Shown: positions 18,368-27,350, counted from the stretch's first letter. The stretch: 64,000 nt of DNA from CALKXV01 sp965228905 (GCA_965228905.1 CBDDII010000003.1:372001-436000); one strand, 5' to 3'. The notes: generated by a model from the letters alone, not told the origin. Numbers and translations: made by a program.

Positions 18368-19210
18368 ATGACAAAGGTGGCATTGCTTGGCGCGGGCGGA
18401 AAAATGGGTGTGCGTCTGGCGCAGAACCTGAAACCGACCCGGTTTGAGATCGACCATGTGGAAGTCAGCGAAGAGGGCCGCGCCCGGCTTTCAAAGGAAG
18501 TCGGCGTCGAGGCTGTCGTAAACGCGGACAACGCGATTTCCGACGCGGACGTGATCCTCATGGCCGTCCCCGACCGGCTGATCGGCAAGATCGCCCATGA
18601 CTTCATCGAAAAGGTGAAACCGGGCGCAGCAATCATGGTTCTGGACGCCGCTGCCCCTTACGCGGGCGAAATGCCGGAACGCGAGGATGTCACCTATTTC
18701 TGCACCCATCCTTGCCATCCGCATATCCTCGAAGCCCACGACAGCATCGAGGCACAAAAGGACTACTTCGGCGGCATCGCCGCGCCGCAGGGCATCGTCT
18801 GCGCCCTGATCCAGGGGCCGGAGGAACACTATGCGCTGTGCGAGGAGATCGCCAAGATCATCTATGGCCCGGTTTCCCGCTCGCACCGCTGCACGCTGGA
18901 AAACATCGCCGTCCTTGAGCCGGCCCTTTCCGAAACCGTCGCCGCGACCTTCTGTATGGCCCTTCGTGAAGCGGCGGATCGTGCGGTCGCAACGGGCGTG
19001 CCAGAAGCTGCGGCGCATGACTTCGTTCTGGGTCACCTCAAGATCGAACTGGCGATTGCCTTTGGCATCTTCCCCGAAGGCAAGTTTTCCGACGGCGCAT
19101 TGATGGCCATCGACAAGGCGAAATCGGTGATCTTCAAGGACGACTGGCTGGAAGAGGTGTTCAGCCTCGAAGCGGTCAAGAAATCGGTCGAAGAGATTTG
19201 CGCCGGGTGA
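18368..19210 (+). CDS. apnO: 6-phosphogluconate dehydrogenase-like oxidoreductase, probable D-apionate oxidoisomerase
   Basis: 280 residues starting at an ATG after AGGAAGACAG. The Rossmann start is KVALLGAGGKMGVRLAQNL, with acidic residues after the second strand (FEIDHVEVSEEGRA) suggesting NAD rather than NADP. The middle holds TYFCTHPCHPHILEAHDS, and the C-terminal helical domain resembles phosphogluconate dehydrogenase C-terminal-domain proteins. In the apionate pathway ApnO oxidises and rearranges branched D-apionate to linear 3-oxo-isoapionate, which then feeds the kinase and RLP encoded just upstream. It is the last gene of the three-gene operon and ends four bases from the convergent DMT gene. 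Confidence 0.8.
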   Translation: MTKVALLGAGGKMGVRLAQNLKPTRFEIDHVEVSEEGRARLSKEVGVEAVVNADNAISDADVILMAVPDRLIGKIAHDFIEKVKPGAAIMVLDAAAPYAGEMPEREDVTYFCTHPCHPHILEAHDSIEAQKDYFGGIAAPQGIVCALIQGPEEHYALCEEIAKIIYGPVSRSHRCTLENIAVLEPALSETVAATFCMALREAADRAVATGVPEAAAHDFVLGHLKIELAIAFGIFPEGKFSDGALMAIDKAKSVIFKDDWLEEVFSLEAVKKSVEEICAG

Positions 19211-19214
19211 CGGT

Positions 19215-20102
19215 TCAGGCGCGACCGGTGCGTCTTTCCCGCTGCCAGATATAAAAGCCCGAGGCGATGATGATCGCGCCGCCGCCCAGCGTCCAGACGG
19301 TGGGCCAGGTGTCGAACACCAGAATGCCCACCCCGGCAGCAAGGAAGATCTGCAAATAGATGATTGGTGCCAGGATCGAGGCATCGGCCCAACGGCTGGC
19401 GATGGTGGTGGCGATATGGCCCGCCGCCCCAAAGCCGCCGATCAGAAAGACCACGACCCATTCCATCGCGGTATCGGGCCAGACCCAGACGTGTATCGCA
19501 AAGGGCAAAAGAACCACGCTCGCCGTTGCCGCTGACCAGATCTGTTGCGTCGCGTTGGTTTCCACCCCTGCCAGCATCCGCGTCATGATGAAATAAAGCG
19601 AGGCGACGATCAGCGCGCACAGGCTGAAGAACATCGCGGGGTGAAACTCGGCTCCCCAGGGCTGGACGACCAGCAGAACACCCAGGAATCCCACGCAGAC
19701 AGCGAGGAAACGGCGAATGCCAACCTTTTCGCCAAGGATCGGGATGGCAAGGATGGTGATGACGATAGGTTGGGCAAAGGCGATGGTCGTCGTCACCGTG
19801 ATCGGCAGGTACTTCAGCGCCATGAAGTTCAGGATGGTACTGCCAAACAGGAAAATGGATCGCAAAAGCTGCCGACGCGGCGCGTTTGAATGAAAAATCT
19901 CCCGGCCTTCCTGCGGCAGGTAGATGATCAGCGCATAGATCAGGTGGCCCAGGTAGCGGATGAACACGATCTGGATCACCGCAAGACCTGCAATGCTCAG
20001 CCACTTGGCCGAGGTGTCGATGCCGGTAAAGCAAACGACCGCCAGCGCCATGACAATGACACCGGCACCGGTTCTTTCTTCGCGGGGGCGGGCCTGGCTC
20101 AC
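19215..20102 (-). CDS. DMT/EamA-family membrane transporter
   Basis: 295 residues with ten predicted membrane segments in two EamA repeats (GVIVMALAVVCFTGIDTSAK; LCALIVASLYFIMTRML). Each repeat ends near a Pro/Gly-rich helix (QPIVITILAIPILGEKVG). The family moves small metabolites, often as exporters. It is convergent with the apnO end and lies beyond the TRAP operon terminator, so it is probably a single-gene unit. A role in moving a sugar acid or a pathway by-product is only inferred from position. Confidence 0.85.
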   Translation of the reverse strand: MSQARPREERTGAGVIVMALAVVCFTGIDTSAKWLSIAGLAVIQIVFIRYLGHLIYALIIYLPQEGREIFHSNAPRRQLLRSIFLFGSTILNFMALKYLPITVTTTIAFAQPIVITILAIPILGEKVGIRRFLAVCVGFLGVLLVVQPWGAEFHPAMFFSLCALIVASLYFIMTRMLAGVETNATQQIWSAATASVVLLPFAIHVWVWPDTAMEWVVVFLIGGFGAAGHIATTIASRWADASILAPIIYLQIFLAAGVGILVFDTWPTVWTLGGGAIIIASGFYIWQRERRTGRA

Positions 20103-20128
20103 GCTCTCGAATTACCACTCTGGAAAAG

Positions 20129-20152
20129 CAGCCGCCGGTAAAAACCGGCGGC
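20129..20152 (-). terminator. terminator of the TRAP transporter operon
   Basis: GCCGCCGGT at 20131-20139 pairs with ACCGGCGGC at 20144-20152 across an AAAA loop. On the minus strand the stem is followed by TGCTTTTCC. It lies about 30 bases past the dctM stop. Confidence 0.65.
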
Positions 20153-20185
20153 GCGCATTTTGAATTTTCCTCGGGCGCTAAAGCG

Positions 20186-21814
20186 TCAGAGGAAGACCGT
20201 CACGATGTTCGGCCAGATCAACAGTACAGACAGCGCCAGAAGCTGCAATACGATGAACGGCAGGAAACCCCGGAAGATCGCCGTCAGCGTGATATGCGGC
20301 GGCGCGACGGACTTCAGGTAGAAGGCCGCCGGTCCGAAGGGTGGCGACAGGAAACTGACCTGCATGTTCATACAGAAGACCACGCCGAACCAGATCGCCA
20401 CGTGACGCGGATCCAACTGCCCCAGGAACCCGATTTCTTCGACCGGAAGCCGCAGAACGATCGGCAGGAACACAGGCATGATCAAAAGCACGATGCCGAC
20501 CCAGTCCATGAACATCCCCATGATCAGGAAGATCACCATCATCACAAGGATCACGCCCATGGTCGGCAGTTCCGACGATACGATCAGATTGGCCACATAG
20601 GTCGGCCCGCCCGAGAGGGTATAGGCAGCGGCAAGCGAGGCCGCACCGATCGTCACCCAGATGATCGTACCCGTCGACTTCAGCGTCCGCATAAGGCTGT
20701 CCCAGACGATCGCAAAAGTCATCTCGCGCCGGACAAGCCCGATGGCAAAGACGGCGATGACACCCATGGCGGCCGCCTCGGTGATCCCGGTGATCCCGCC
20801 ATAGATCGAACCAAGCACAACGCCGACCACGATAACGGGGGCGACAAGGCCCTTGCCCATTTCCCAGCCCAGCTTGGTGCGCTCCTTGCCCAGAACGAAC
20901 TGGCCAAGAACAAAGGCGACAGCCCCGATGATGGCAAGGTCGGTGCCACGATCCAGCATGTCCTTCCACACCAGAACCCCATCGTCGTTCAACTGCCCGC
21001 CCCGCACCAGCGTAATCAACGCGAACAACAGGATGAACGCCAGGCAGACGCAAAATGCCAGCCGTGCCAGGAATGCGACGAACAGCAGGAACTTCGGCAT
21101 CCCGCTTGGCGCGTCGGGGTCAGGTTCCGGCAATGGCGCCAGCGACGGGTTCAGGTTCGTGCGGATCAGGATGTAGACGATAAAGAACGAGGCCAGCATG
21201 AACCCCGGCAGGAACGACGCGGTAAACAACGCCTTGATCGAGGTCTCTGTCACCAGCCCGTAAAAGATCAGAACGATCGAGGGCGGGATCATCGTGCCAA
21301 GACTGCCCGAGGCGCAGATCGTGCCGATGGCAAGGTTCTGGTTATAACCAAGGCGCAGCATCTGTGGCAGCGCGATCAGGCCCAGAAGAACGACTTCGCC
21401 CCCGATGATCCCCGACATGGCGGCCATGATAACGGCCATGATCGACGTCACGACAGCAATGCCGCCACGTGTCCGGCTCAGCCAGACGTTCAGCGACGAA
21501 TACATGTCCTTGGCGATGCCCGACCGCTCCAGCAAGGCGGCCATGAATATGAATAACGGCACAGATATGAGGACATAGTTCGTCATCTGTCGATAGACCG
21601 CCTGCCCGAGAACGGACATCGGGCCCTTGCCGAAGTCCCGGAACAGCAGTTCGGGACCGAATTTCATCACCAGAACGGCAACCGCCAGAAAGGCCGAGGC
21701 AAAGCCAAGCGGCATCCCGATGGCCAGAAGGACAAACATGCCGATCAAGAGGATGAAGGACAGCATCGCGATGCTGTCGACCTTCATCCAGGAAAATAGC
21801 TCGAGGAATTCCAT
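20186..21814 (-). CDS. dctM: TRAP transporter large permease (DctM)
   Basis: 542-residue inner-membrane protein, longer than the usual 430-ish because of an insert with extra hydrophobic segments (about residues 210-310). Typical DctM parts are LPQMLRLGYNQNLAIGTICA, GSLGTMIPPSIVLIFYGLVT and TEAAAMGVIAVFAIG. It forms the sodium-driven channel with DctQ and takes substrate from the DctP binding protein. The ATG at 21814 starts two bases from the dctQ stop, so the genes are coupled. Long DctM forms of this type are common for C4-C6 acid or unknown substrates; the substrate here is not readable. Confidence 0.92.
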   Translation of the reverse strand: MEFLELFSWMKVDSIAMLSFILLIGMFVLLAIGMPLGFASAFLAVAVLVMKFGPELLFRDFGKGPMSVLGQAVYRQMTNYVLISVPLFIFMAALLERSGIAKDMYSSLNVWLSRTRGGIAVVTSIMAVIMAAMSGIIGGEVVLLGLIALPQMLRLGYNQNLAIGTICASGSLGTMIPPSIVLIFYGLVTETSIKALFTASFLPGFMLASFFIVYILIRTNLNPSLAPLPEPDPDAPSGMPKFLLFVAFLARLAFCVCLAFILLFALITLVRGGQLNDDGVLVWKDMLDRGTDLAIIGAVAFVLGQFVLGKERTKLGWEMGKGLVAPVIVVGVVLGSIYGGITGITEAAAMGVIAVFAIGLVRREMTFAIVWDSLMRTLKSTGTIIWVTIGAASLAAAYTLSGGPTYVANLIVSSELPTMGVILVMMVIFLIMGMFMDWVGIVLLIMPVFLPIVLRLPVEEIGFLGQLDPRHVAIWFGVVFCMNMQVSFLSPPFGPAAFYLKSVAPPHITLTAIFRGFLPFIVLQLLALSVLLIWPNIVTVFL

Positions 21815-21815
21815 G

Positions 21816-22622
21816 TCAGTCCTCCAGCGTCTTGCGGATGTTTTCGATTTCGGTCTCGTCGATTTCATCAAGCGGCGAGTGGTGTTCGGGTGCCTTGTTC
21901 CAGTCCGCGATCAGGTTCGAAATGGCCTGGATGGCCACCAGCACGATGATCGCAAGAATGGCGGGCTTTACGACACCGGGGATCGGCGGATCCCACGCGG
22001 TGCCAAAGGTTTCCATCCGCAGCATCCGGCGAACAGCGTCATCGTAACCGCCCCAGACCAGTGCGAAGGTAAAGCAAAGCAACAGGACCAGCGAAATCAC
22101 GTCCGCCGTCTTCTGCATCCAGCGCGGCATCAGGTCGTAGATCACATAGATCCGGATATGGCTGCGCTGCTGCATCGCGTATTGGCCTGCAAAGAGGAAC
22201 ACGAAAGCGGCAATCCACAGCGACAATTCGTTTGCCCAAAGGGTCGGGCGCGAAAAGACATAGCGCGAGACGACTTCGTAGAACATCACCAGGACGACCA
22301 GCGCGATAAGGATCATCGCAAGGCGCGATGTTACAAGCGTCAGGATATCGAAAAAGCCCTGCGGCTCGGGTTCGATCTCTCCCTTGGTGTCGGACAGGTA
22401 GAACGAGGCGAACAGCAATGTTCCGGACAGGGCGATCAGCGTCGCCATCACCATCGGGCGACCCGCCGGGCGGATCATTTCATGCATCCCGATCGCGTCT
22501 TCCGACAAAAGCCGGTTCACGACCAACCAGGCGTAAAGCAAAAGTGTGACGGCCCCGAACGCCATCGCGATAAATTTCACCGGCCTCCGAAAGGATCCCA
22601 ACCACAGGCTGTTGTTTTCCAT
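21816..22622 (-). CDS. dctQ: TRAP transporter small permease (DctQ), long form
   Basis: 268 residues, starting at an ATG with GGGGAGGAAATC upstream. The core DctQ pattern is VVSRYVFSRPTLWANELSLW followed by AGQYAMQQRSHIRI. About six hydrophobic segments are present, two of them in an N-terminal extension (residues 15-75) not found in ordinary four-helix DctQ. The C-terminus is a charged cytoplasmic tail. It is the middle gene of the dctP-Q-M unit and is separated from dctP by a stable stem-loop. Confidence 0.88.
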   Translation of the reverse strand: MENNSLWLGSFRRPVKFIAMAFGAVTLLLYAWLVVNRLLSEDAIGMHEMIRPAGRPMVMATLIALSGTLLFASFYLSDTKGEIEPEPQGFFDILTLVTSRLAMILIALVVLVMFYEVVSRYVFSRPTLWANELSLWIAAFVFLFAGQYAMQQRSHIRIYVIYDLMPRWMQKTADVISLVLLLCFTFALVWGGYDDAVRRMLRMETFGTAWDPPIPGVVKPAILAIIVLVAIQAISNLIADWNKAPEHHSPLDEIDETEIENIRKTLED

Positions 22623-22673
22623 GATTTCCTCCCCACTCCCCTCCACCCTTTCGTTTCGGGTGGTTCAGGCGAG

Positions 22674-22698
22674 TAAGCCCCCAGATTTTGGGGGCTTA
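22674..22698 (-). promoter_or_regulatory. stem-loop between dctP and dctQ
   Basis: A perfect 10-bp stem (TAAGCCCCCA at 22674-22683 with TGGGGGCTTA at 22689-22698), loop of five. On the minus-strand mRNA it follows dctP and has no U-run, so it likely acts as an RNA-stability element or partial attenuator. This would give more binding protein than membrane subunits, a known pattern in such operons. Confidence 0.6.
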
Positions 22699-22732
22699 CC
22701 GTTTTTGTTATATTTCAGCGATCCGGCTGAGA

Positions 22733-23743
22733 TCAGTCGATCAGGCCAAGCTGCTTCATGTATTCCTTGTGGCTGGCCAGGATCGCGCCGGCTTCCGGCG
22801 AACGTGTGCCCCAGTCATCCCACGCAGCCTGAGCGGCTTTGCGGAACTCGGCACGGTCTTCCGGCGACCAGTCATAAAGCGTGATGCCCTGTGCGGTCAG
22901 CTCGCTTGCCGCAGCGTTGTTGTTCAACTCGTTCGACAGCGCGATCTGGAAGCCAAGTTTCTGCCACGCGGTGTCGATGATCCGGCGCTGCTGCTCGGTC
23001 ATGTCGTTCCACACGTCCAGGTTACAGGCCAGGTGGTCCGACGGCATCGAGTGGAAGCCGGGGAAGGTGGCGTGCTTGACGATGTCATAAAGACCGAGGC
23101 CAACGTTGTTATAAAGACCCGAAGCGTCTGCACCGTCGATGATGCCGGTTTCAAGCGCGGTAAAGATCTCGGTAAAGTCCATCACGATGGGCGATGCGCC
23201 CAGCTTTTCAAAGATCTCGGTTTCCATGCCCGGGGGCGAACGGAACTTCCAGCCTTTCAGGTCTTCGAAACCGCGCAGCGGCTTCGACGAGGACAGCGAT
23301 TCCTGACCATAGATGGCCCAGCCGATCAACTGCATGTTTTGCGCGTTGTAAAGCTCCTGTGCGGCGGCATAACCGTCGCCGTAATACAGCCAGCTATACT
23401 GCTGCCAGGGGGTTTCATAACCGCCCATGATGTCGCCGACGAACTGGAACGCGGGGTTCTTGCCGGTCTGATAGGCACCGCCGGTTGCGTCACAGTCAAC
23501 GATGCCGTTGATCGCGGCGTCGAAGGTCTCGGTCGTGGCAACGACCGAAGACGAATAGAACATCTCGACGGTGATATCGCCGCCCGACATCGTCTGAACG
23601 TCGTCGGCCCAGATGGCAAGCTGCTTGCCGGTCGGGTGCTCGGTCGCATAGTGCGTTTGCACGCGAAGGGTAATCGGATCAGCCGCGGCGGCAGTCGCAA
23701 CTGCAGCAAGAACGGCCGTCGAAAGAACGGTGGTAAGCTTCAT
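22733..23743 (-). CDS. dctP: TRAP transporter solute-binding protein (DctP family)
   Basis: 336 residues with a clear signal peptide (MKLTTVLSTAVLAAVATAAAA, then DPITLRVQ). DctP-family features include KGWKFRSPPGMETEIFEKLG, with the Arg that binds the substrate carboxylate, and FTEIFTALETGIIDGADAS. The start has GGGAGGAAACAA upstream. The ligand should be an acid or polar compound. Within this gene set I expect a branched or C4-C6 sugar acid or polyol, but nothing in the sequence fixes it. It faces gntR across a region holding an 18-bp perfect palindrome. Confidence 0.9.
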   Translation of the reverse strand: MKLTTVLSTAVLAAVATAAAADPITLRVQTHYATEHPTGKQLAIWADDVQTMSGGDITVEMFYSSSVVATTETFDAAINGIVDCDATGGAYQTGKNPAFQFVGDIMGGYETPWQQYSWLYYGDGYAAAQELYNAQNMQLIGWAIYGQESLSSSKPLRGFEDLKGWKFRSPPGMETEIFEKLGASPIVMDFTEIFTALETGIIDGADASGLYNNVGLGLYDIVKHATFPGFHSMPSDHLACNLDVWNDMTEQQRRIIDTAWQKLGFQIALSNELNNNAAASELTAQGITLYDWSPEDRAEFRKAAQAAWDDWGTRSPEAGAILASHKEYMKQLGLID

Positions 23744-23865
23744 TTGTTTCCTCCCAGTGCAGGCCGAAGCCTGCGATCGTTATGCACGCTATTTCAGTGC
23801 GTGCTGCGAAAGATGGTTGACCATCGGTACGAGTCGTACTGAAACCGGAACACACAATCAAACAA

Positions 23866-23883
23866 ATTTTGGTATACCAAAAT
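23866..23883. promoter_or_regulatory. GntR operator (copy 1)
   Basis: ATTTTGGTATACCAAAAT is an 18-base perfect palindrome in the divergent dctP-gntR region, 82 bases before the gntR ATG and 123 bases before the dctP ATG. A near copy lies at 27351-27368. Its TGGTATACCA core fits the TGGTATACCA-type sites known for several FadR-family regulators. Confidence 0.85.
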
Positions 23884-23964
23884 GGGAAATTCGCGATAAC
23901 CTTCGCGACAGGGCCGATCGCGCGTGCCTTTCTTCGCGTGGATTGGGGAAACAGGAGAGGAAAG

Positions 23965-24621
23965 ATGTCCGACGCGAATCTGCCGGATCGGATTGCCGAG
24001 AAGCTGCGCCGCGACATCCTGAGGGGCGTCTTGCCGCCCGGTGCCTCGGTCAAGGAACGCGATAACGCCGCCGAGATGGGCGTCAGCCGCACACCCATGC
24101 GCGAGGCGATTCGCATCCTGGCGAAAGAGGGTCTTGTCGTGCTGCGCCCGTCGCGCAGCCCGGTCGTCGCCCAACCCGACACGACGGAAACGCTCAACCA
24201 GCTCGAAGTCCTGATTCAACTGGAAAAATTCGCAACCGAACTGGCCTGCCGAAATGCAACGAAGCAACAGATCAAGCGATTGATCGACGTCTCCGAACGC
24301 ATGTCCGAGATCTATGACAATCGCGATCCGATCCAGATGTTCGAAATGGACATGGGCTTTCATCGCGCCATCGCCGAGGCGTCGCACAACGCCGTCCTGA
24401 TCGAAATCCATACGACACTGTCACAAAGGCTTTGGCGCGTGCGCTATCTGGCTGCACAGAAACGGCGTCGGCGCGAGGCGATCGTCTATCAGCACCAGCA
24501 CATCGCGCGCGCGATCAACGATGGCGATTCGGAACGCGCGGGCAAGATCGTCGATCTGCACCTGCGCGGTCTGTCCGAACACGTCGGGGAAATCCTGGCG
24601 GAAGAACAGGAAAACGCCTGA
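23965..24621 (+). CDS. GntR-family (FadR/FCD subfamily) transcriptional regulator
   Basis: 218 residues with a GGAGAGG ribosome site. The winged helix is at residues 7-70 (IAEKLRRDILRGVLPPGASV, MGVSRTPMREAIRILAKEGL). The C-terminal FCD helical domain has conserved metal-site residues (MFEMDMGFHRAI with Asp and His, and later His in YQHQHIARAI and DLHLRGL). FCD proteins usually bind an organic acid that releases DNA. It most likely represses the TRAP operon, itself, the split transketolase operon and the DRL-like/enolase pair through the two palindromes. Confidence 0.92.
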   Translation: MSDANLPDRIAEKLRRDILRGVLPPGASVKERDNAAEMGVSRTPMREAIRILAKEGLVVLRPSRSPVVAQPDTTETLNQLEVLIQLEKFATELACRNATKQQIKRLIDVSERMSEIYDNRDPIQMFEMDMGFHRAIAEASHNAVLIEIHTTLSQRLWRVRYLAAQKRRRREAIVYQHQHIARAINDGDSERAGKIVDLHLRGLSEHVGEILAEEQENA

Positions 24622-24631
24622 TCCGCCGTTC

Positions 24632-25393
24632 TCAGTGAATCAGCGACCCACCGTTCACATCCACCTCGGTCCCCGTGCAATAGGCGGACAGATCCGAGGC
24701 AAGGAACAAGGCGCAGCCCGCCACATCCTCTGCCGTTCCGGCCCGTCCCATCGGAATGCCTTCCAGAACCTGCGCACGCATCTCGTCGGTCAGCTTGCCC
24801 GCCGTGATGTCGGTGGCAATGAAACCCGGGCAAATCGCGTTCGACCGCACGTTGTCGGGTGCCAACTCCCGCGCCATCGCCTTGGTCAGCCCCAGCACGC
24901 CCGCCTTGGCAGCCGAATAATGCGGCCCGCCGAAAATGCCGCCGCCTCGTTGCGCGGAAACGGAAGACAGGTTCACGATGGAGCCCGATTTCTGCGCCCG
25001 CATTGCCGGGATCACTGCCTGGCTCATGTAAAGCGTGCCGCGCAGGGAAACATCCGTCACCGCGTCATAGTTTTCCGGGCCAATGTCCATCAGCTTCAAC
25101 GGCTGGGTGATGCCCGCGTTATTCACCAGAACGTCGATCCGCCCGAACGCCTCCAGTACCGCCTTCGCAGCCGCTTCGCAGTCATCCTTCACCACGACAT
25201 TGCCCGCCATGCCCATGTGACCCGCGCCCGGCAGGTCCGCCGCCGCCGCCTTGGCCTGATCGGCGTCCAGATCGGTTATGACAACCGTCGCGCCATGCTC
25301 CGCAAACAACCGTGCCGTCGCCTTGCCCAAACCACGCGGACTGGCCGCGCCGGTCACGATTGCGATCCTGTCTGTCAGAAGTCCCATGTTCAT
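24632..25393 (-). CDS. short-chain dehydrogenase/reductase
   Basis: 253 residues. NAD(P)-binding TGAASPRGLGKATA, NNAG in DVLVNNAGITQP, catalytic Ser in IVNLSSVSAQ and Tyr-x-x-x-Lys in PHYSAAKAG, then CPGFIATDI. An Asp after the second strand (VVITDLDADQ) points to NAD. It probably oxidises an alcohol or sugar acid. It is the last gene of the operon with the split transketolase (68 bases downstream of it) and converges on gntR. The start codon could be either of two nearby ATGs (MNMGLL). Confidence 0.88.
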   Translation of the reverse strand: MNMGLLTDRIAIVTGAASPRGLGKATARLFAEHGATVVITDLDADQAKAAAADLPGAGHMGMAGNVVVKDDCEAAAKAVLEAFGRIDVLVNNAGITQPLKLMDIGPENYDAVTDVSLRGTLYMSQAVIPAMRAQKSGSIVNLSSVSAQRGGGIFGGPHYSAAKAGVLGLTKAMARELAPDNVRSNAICPGFIATDITAGKLTDEMRAQVLEGIPMGRAGTAEDVAGCALFLASDLSAYCTGTEVDVNGGSLIH

Positions 25394-25460
25394 GCCTCAG
25401 TTTTCGTGAACCCCTTGCCCCGTCACTGCCTCAAAGCAGCATTCCGGCAGCACCTATTCT

Positions 25461-26489
25461 TCAAAGCCAACCCTTGATCTGGGAAACGACACCCTTGGTC
25501 GAAATCCCGTACATGTCGTGCAGCGTCGGCAGGGCACCGGCCTCAAGAAACGCGTCCGGCAACCCGATCATGCGGAACGTCGGATGCACACCCGCCCGCA
25601 TCAAGGCACCGGCCACCGCCTCGCCCAGCCCGCCATTCACCGTGTGGTTCTCGGCGGTCACGCACAAACGCCCCTTGCCCGCCTCGGCCACGATGGTCTC
25701 CACGTCCAAGGGCTTGATCGTCGGCACATGCAGCACCGCCACATCCACCCCGTCATTCGCCAGTGCCTCGGCGGCATCCAGCGCCCGCATCGTCATAATC
25801 CCGGAGGCGATCACCAGAACGTCACCGCCGTCACGGATCATCTGCGCCTTGCCCAACTCGAACTTGTAATCGGGCTTGTGGCGCGTCAGCACGCTCGGCA
25901 CCCTGCCGCGCAACAGCCGCGCATAGACAGGGCCGGGATGCGCGGCCATTGCAGGCACCATGCCTGCCACATCCGCCGCATCGCAGGGGTCGATCAGCAC
26001 CATGTTCGGCAACCCCCGGAAAATCGCCAGATCCTCGGTCGCCTGGTGGCTCGGACCATAACCCGTGGTCAGGCCGGGCAGGGCGCAGGCGATCTTGACC
26101 GGCAGGTTCTCTTCCGCAATCGCCATCGCGATGAAATCATAGGCCCGGCGCGAGGCAAAAACGGCATAGGTCGTTGCGAACGGCAGGAATCCCTCCCGCG
26201 CGAGGCCAGCGGCGGCACTAAACAAAAGCTGCTCTGCCATCCCCATCTGGTAAAACCGATCCGGCATCGCATTCGCAAAGATGTGCAGGTCGGTGTATTT
26301 CGACAGGTCCGCCGACAACCCGACGATCCGCTCGTCGGTCTTCGCCAATTCCACCAACGCCTCGCCAAAGGGCGCTGAAACCGTGTCATACCCCTCGGCG
26401 GCCAGCGATGCGATCATCGCACTGGTCGCTGCCTTTTCGCCTGGCACCTTCCGGGGCTCATACTTGCGGGCCATCGAAGCAATGGTCAT
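25461..26489 (-). CDS. transketolase C-terminal subunit (split transketolase)
   Basis: 342 residues carrying the pyrimidine-binding and C-terminal domains. It has the ThDP-activating Glu in YQMGMAEQLLFSAAAGLARE, the loop TTGYGPSHQATEDLAIFRGL and the C-terminal domain AENHTVNGGLGEAVAGAL. It pairs with the N-terminal subunit encoded directly upstream (4-base ATGA overlap) to transfer a two-carbon ketol unit. Split transketolases with this length are typical of catabolic clusters. The apulose-4-phosphate transketolase AptAB is also split, but I see no evidence strong enough to use that name. Confidence 0.88.
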   Translation of the reverse strand: MTIASMARKYEPRKVPGEKAATSAMIASLAAEGYDTVSAPFGEALVELAKTDERIVGLSADLSKYTDLHIFANAMPDRFYQMGMAEQLLFSAAAGLAREGFLPFATTYAVFASRRAYDFIAMAIAEENLPVKIACALPGLTTGYGPSHQATEDLAIFRGLPNMVLIDPCDAADVAGMVPAMAAHPGPVYARLLRGRVPSVLTRHKPDYKFELGKAQMIRDGGDVLVIASGIMTMRALDAAEALANDGVDVAVLHVPTIKPLDVETIVAEAGKGRLCVTAENHTVNGGLGEAVAGALMRAGVHPTFRMIGLPDAFLEAGALPTLHDMYGISTKGVVSQIKGWL

Positions 26490-27337
26490 TGCGGTTTCCC
26501 CTCGTCCAGCTTGGCCAGCGCCTTGGCCCATTCGTCGGGTTCGACGCGCACGAAATGGGTGATCTCGCGGGCTTCCAGAAAATCCACGCCCTTGCACATG
26601 GTCGTATTGCAGATGATGACGCGCGGCTTTTCTTCGGCGAGGTTCCGCGCCCGGTCAAAAGCCGCGACCAGGGCATCCAGATCGTTGCCGTCCACTTCCT
26701 GCGCGTGCCAGCCGAACGCCTCCCACTTCGGCGCTTCCGATCCCACGGCCAGCGCATCGCGGCTCTTGCCATCAGCCTGCTGGTTGTTGAAGTCCACGAC
26801 GCAGATCAGGTTGTCCAGCTTCCACTGAACCGCCGACATCACCGCTTCCCAGGTCGATCCCTCGCCCAACTCTCCATCCGACATAAGGTTATAGACGAAC
26901 GCCGGATTGCCCTTGCGCTTCAGCCCAAGGGCTGCACCAACGGCAATCCCAAGACCCTGACCCAAAGAACCGCCGGTGATCTCCATGCCCGGCGTATAAG
27001 ACGCCATGCCCGACATGGGCATCCGGCTGTCGTCCATGCCATAGGTTTCGATCTCGTCATCTGGCAGGATGCCCGCCTCGATCAGGGCCGCATAAAGCGC
27101 GATCGCGTAGTGACCGATCGACAGATAGAACCGGTCGCGCCCCTCCCACTCCGGCTCTGTCGCGCGAAAATTCATCGCATGGAAATAGCTGGTCGCCAGC
27201 ACGTCCGCGATGCCAAGCGCCTGCCCGATATAGCCCTGACCCTGCACCTCTCCCATCAGCAAGGCGGTGCGCCGGATGTTCCAGGCGCGTTGCTCAAGGC
27301 TCACGTTCGAGCCGTCCTTTGAAGGAGTATTCGCCAT
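26486..27337 (-). CDS. transketolase N-terminal subunit (split transketolase)
   Basis: 283 residues, the ThDP diphosphate-binding half. Key parts are FYLSIGHYAIALYAALIEAG, MEITGGSLGQGLGIAVGAAL and the ThDP motif SDGELGEGSTWEA with VVDFNNQQADG. The usual GDG is SDG here, which is common in this subgroup. It heads the operon with the C-terminal subunit and SDR. An operator copy lies only 13 bases before its ATG, so the regulator probably blocks transcription near the start point. Confidence 0.88.
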   Translation of the reverse strand: MANTPSKDGSNVSLEQRAWNIRRTALLMGEVQGQGYIGQALGIADVLATSYFHAMNFRATEPEWEGRDRFYLSIGHYAIALYAALIEAGILPDDEIETYGMDDSRMPMSGMASYTPGMEITGGSLGQGLGIAVGAALGLKRKGNPAFVYNLMSDGELGEGSTWEAVMSAVQWKLDNLICVVDFNNQQADGKSRDALAVGSEAPKWEAFGWHAQEVDGNDLDALVAAFDRARNLAEEKPRVIICNTTMCKGVDFLEAREITHFVRVEPDEWAKALAKLDEGKPQ

Positions 27338-27350
27338 TCTCTCTCCCCGG

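Noticed and set aside
25461..27337. Naming the split transketolase aptA/aptB (apulose-4-phosphate transketolase)
   Set aside because: No apulose kinase or apiose isomerase lies nearby, and split transketolases occur in several unrelated pathways. Motifs do not separate them.
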